Assembly (NCBI GenBank): GCA_013373085.1
Contig: JABXIM010000013.1
Location: forward strand, 62,001-126,000
DNA: 64,000 bases
From: Oceanospirillaceae bacterium
GTDB lineage: Bacteria > Pseudomonadota > Gammaproteobacteria > Pseudomonadales > Balneatricaceae
Direction: 5' to 3'
A program made the position numbers and the translations under genes. The notes under the pieces were generated by a model. The model was not told the origin of the DNA. It made no database searches and saw only the letters and a program-made list of their open reading frames with translations. Positions 62,305-64,000 of the stretch are shown here, in pieces; positions within the stretch are counted from its first letter, which is position 1; the number at the start of each line of letters is the position of its first letter.

Positions 62305-63234
62305 TCAGTATTCCTTCTCCACATCGACACGCGGCACGAACCGCCCCTGTTCGAGGGCTTCGATATCCGCGGCGATCTGTTCCAGCGCCTCCGTGACCAG
62401 CGTCGGTGCCGCGACATGCGGCGTAATGATCACCTCGGGGCGGGACCACAGCGGATGCTCCGGGGGCAACGGCTCCTCGGCGAACACATCCAGCATCGCG
62501 CCGCGCAGATGCCCGCTGTCGAGCGCGTCCAGCAGCGCGTCGAGATCGAGCGTGCTGCCGCGCCCGGGGTTGATGACGACAGCGCCCGACGGCAGCGCGG
62601 CGAGGCGTTCGGCATCGAGCAGGTTGTGTGTGTCGCGGGTTGCCGGCAGCAGGTTGACGACGATGTCACAACGCGACAGAAAACTGTCCAGGCACTGCTG
62701 ACCGGTGTAACTGTCGACGCCCTCGATCGATTTCGGACTGCGGCTCCAGCCCTGTAGCGCATAACCCTGGCGTTGCAGGCTGCACGCCACTTCGGCACCG
62801 AGGGCGCCGAGCCCGAGCAGTCCCAGCCGCAACGACTCGCGTGATCGGCTTTGCAGCGGGCGCCACTGGTGCTGCTGTTGCTGGGCCCGGTAGCGGTCGA
62901 AATCGCGACCGAAATGCAACACGCCGTACAGCACGTATTGGCACATCCAGTGGGCCATGCCGGCATTGCGCAGCCGGATCAACGGCACCTCGACCGGTCT
63001 TCCGGGCAGACTCAGCAGTGCATCGACACCGGCACCGAGATTGAACAGCGCGCGCAGCCGGGTCTGTTGCTGGAACAGTTCCGCCGGCGGATGCCAGAGC
63101 AGGGCATAGTCGGCCTGCCAGTCGTTCGGGAGCCCGTCCGACCAGCAGCGAGCGTCGGCATTCGGCAGTTGTGTGCGGATGGCCGCGAGCCAGGTGTCGC
63201 TGTCCAGGCCCTGGCCGTGAAAGAGAATGTTCAT
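62305..63234 (-). CDS. ghrA: Glyoxylate/hydroxypyruvate reductase A
   Basis: D-2-hydroxyacid dehydrogenase of 309 residues, near the 312 of E. coli GhrA. The NAD(P)-binding Rossmann motif is GLLGLGALGAEVA. Catalytic residues are expected at the Arg of INPGRGSTLD, the Glu in DVFAEEPLP and the His in TPHVAAPT. The N-terminal HPPAELFQQQTRLRALFNLG and MCQYVLYGVLHFGRDFDRYR blocks are typical of GhrA. It probably reduces glyoxylate and hydroxypyruvate with NADPH. It lies 16 bases downstream of the dehydrogenase gene. Confidence 0.92.
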   Translation of the reverse strand: MNILFHGQGLDSDTWLAAIRTQLPNADARCWSDGLPNDWQADYALLWHPPAELFQQQTRLRALFNLGAGVDALLSLPGRPVEVPLIRLRNAGMAHWMCQYVLYGVLHFGRDFDRYRAQQQQHQWRPLQSRSRESLRLGLLGLGALGAEVACSLQRQGYALQGWSRSPKSIEGVDSYTGQQCLDSFLSRCDIVVNLLPATRDTHNLLDAERLAALPSGAVVINPGRGSTLDLDALLDALDSGHLRGAMLDVFAEEPLPPEHPLWSRPEVIITPHVAAPTLVTEALEQIAADIEALEQGRFVPRVDVEKEY

Positions 63235-63250
63235 CGTCGTTCGTTCCCCC

Positions 63251-64000
63251 TCAGTACAGCGACCAGCGTTTCAGGCGCATGGCCTTTTCCACTCGCGTGG
63301 TCGCCAGCTGTTCGGCGGCCTGGCGCGGCGACACGCCGGCCACGCGGGCGGCATCGAGCATGGCCCGGGTATTGGCACGTACCTTGTCACGCAGGGCGTC
63401 AAACGCCGCCGTTTGGCTCAGGTGCCGGTACTCCATCGCGGCGCAGATGACGCCACCGGCATTGGCGATGAAATCCGGCAAGGTGAGAACGCCTTTCTCA
63501 TGCAGTCGGGCCTCCGCGCCGGCAGTAACCGGGATATTGGCACCCTCGGCGAGCAGGCGGGTCCGCAGGCGGTCGACGTTGCGCTCGTCGATCACGTCCG
63601 GCCGCGCGGCAGGTATCCAGATATCGCACTCGATGTCGATGATTTGTTCGGCCGCAAGCGCTGTGCCGCCCTCGAGCTCCGCTACCGAGCGTCCGGCCCG
63701 CTTCAGTTCCTGCAGGCACTCGAGGTCGAGCCCGTTGGGGTCGACGATGGCGCCCCGAGAGTCGCTGACGGCCACGATCCGCGCGCCCTCGGCCGCGAGA
63801 AAGCGGGCGACATGGCGGCCGACGGCGCCGAATCCCTGCACCACCACCCGGGCCCCATCGAGTTCGAGCTCGCAGTCCGGAGCGGCTTCCCGAATCGCCT
63901 GGAACAGCCCCCAGCCGGTCGCGCCGAGCTCGTCGAGCGGTATGCCGCCAAGTTCCGACGGCAGTCCGACGGCACGGCCGGTTTCATCCTTTACCCAGGC
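63251..64000 (-). CDS. Glu/Leu/Phe/Val dehydrogenase, C-terminal part (5' end outside window)
   Basis: The frame is open to the window end and 249 residues of the C-terminal NAD-binding half are visible. GGIPLDELGATGWGLFQAI precedes the Rossmann motif VVVQGFGAVGRHVARFLA. CDIWIPAARPDVIDERN, LLAEGANIPVTAGAEARLHE and LPDFIANAGGVICAAMEY are the conserved glutamate/amino-acid dehydrogenase blocks. The catalytic lysine domain is outside the window, so the amino-acid specificity cannot be told. Confidence 0.9.
   Translation of the reverse strand, partial: AWVKDETGRAVGLPSELGGIPLDELGATGWGLFQAIREAAPDCELELDGARVVVQGFGAVGRHVARFLAAEGARIVAVSDSRGAIVDPNGLDLECLQELKRAGRSVAELEGGTALAAEQIIDIECDIWIPAARPDVIDERNVDRLRTRLLAEGANIPVTAGAEARLHEKGVLTLPDFIANAGGVICAAMEYRHLSQTAAFDALRDKVRANTRAMLDAARVAGVSPRQAAEQLATTRVEKAMRLKRWSLY

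Overview
The window is a 64-kb chromosomal segment of a GC-rich gammaproteobacterium. Gene content points to the Pseudomonadales/Oceanospirillales side of the class: an E. coli-like class Ia nrdAB plus ferredoxin set, DNA polymerase II, an rnfABCDGE-nth operon, a Pseudomonas-type cysI/DUF934 pair, potFGHI, and PA0148-like and PA0142-like purine deaminases. The species cannot be named from sequence alone. I saw no rRNA, tRNA, insertion sequence, prophage or CRISPR array. Coding density is high except for one low-GC gap of about 1.25 kb near 30.4-31.6 kb.

Layout, left part. A truncated TPR gene opens the window. It is followed by a type I secretion set (LapB-like ABC exporter, HlyD/LapC-like adaptor, TolC-like pore) with a LuxR-type regulator whose receiver has lost its phosphorylation site. 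Next comes a complete lower mevalonate operon (HMG-CoA reductase, type 2 IPP isomerase, HMG-CoA synthase, two GHMP kinases, diphosphomevalonate decarboxylase) running directly into polB. Downstream on the minus strand is a purine salvage block (adenine deaminase, Gpt, 8-oxoguanine deaminase). Then follow a secreted unknown protein, flavohaemoglobin with an NsrR-like site over its promoter, a diguanylate cyclase, a RutR-like TetR regulator, an EamA transporter, a flavin reductase-like protein and a sterol desaturase-family protein.

Centre. nrdA-nrdB-yfaE has a sigma70-type promoter and two NrdR-like boxes 31 bp apart. After its terminator lies the low-GC gap with DnaA-box-like 9-mers, long inverted repeats and a nested hairpin, before a Tat-exported PhoX-like phosphatase. 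The minus-strand rnfABCDGE-nth operon encodes an unusually long RnfC with a repeated Lys/Ala/Glu-rich tail.

Right part. Sulfate assimilation genes fill 40.5-49.2 kb: cysD, cysN with a degenerate CysC-like tail, a TauE/SafE permease, cysI, DUF934, an Fe-S type APS reductase cysH, and cysG. A row of six perfect hairpins precedes cysI. A TDT/SLAC1-type transporter with a divergent LysR gene follows. Next are an HTH-receiver fusion with a degenerate kinase-like partner, the putrescine importer potFGHI, an EVE-domain protein, a CHASE-type diguanylate cyclase, cbpA-cbpM, ghrA, and the C-terminal part of a Glu/Leu dehydrogenase cut by the window end.

Short palindromic repeats built on TGGAATGAGC or on GTTGGGT/ACCCAAC recur at gene ends throughout. 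All functional calls rest on recognisable motifs and gene order read by eye. No database search was run.
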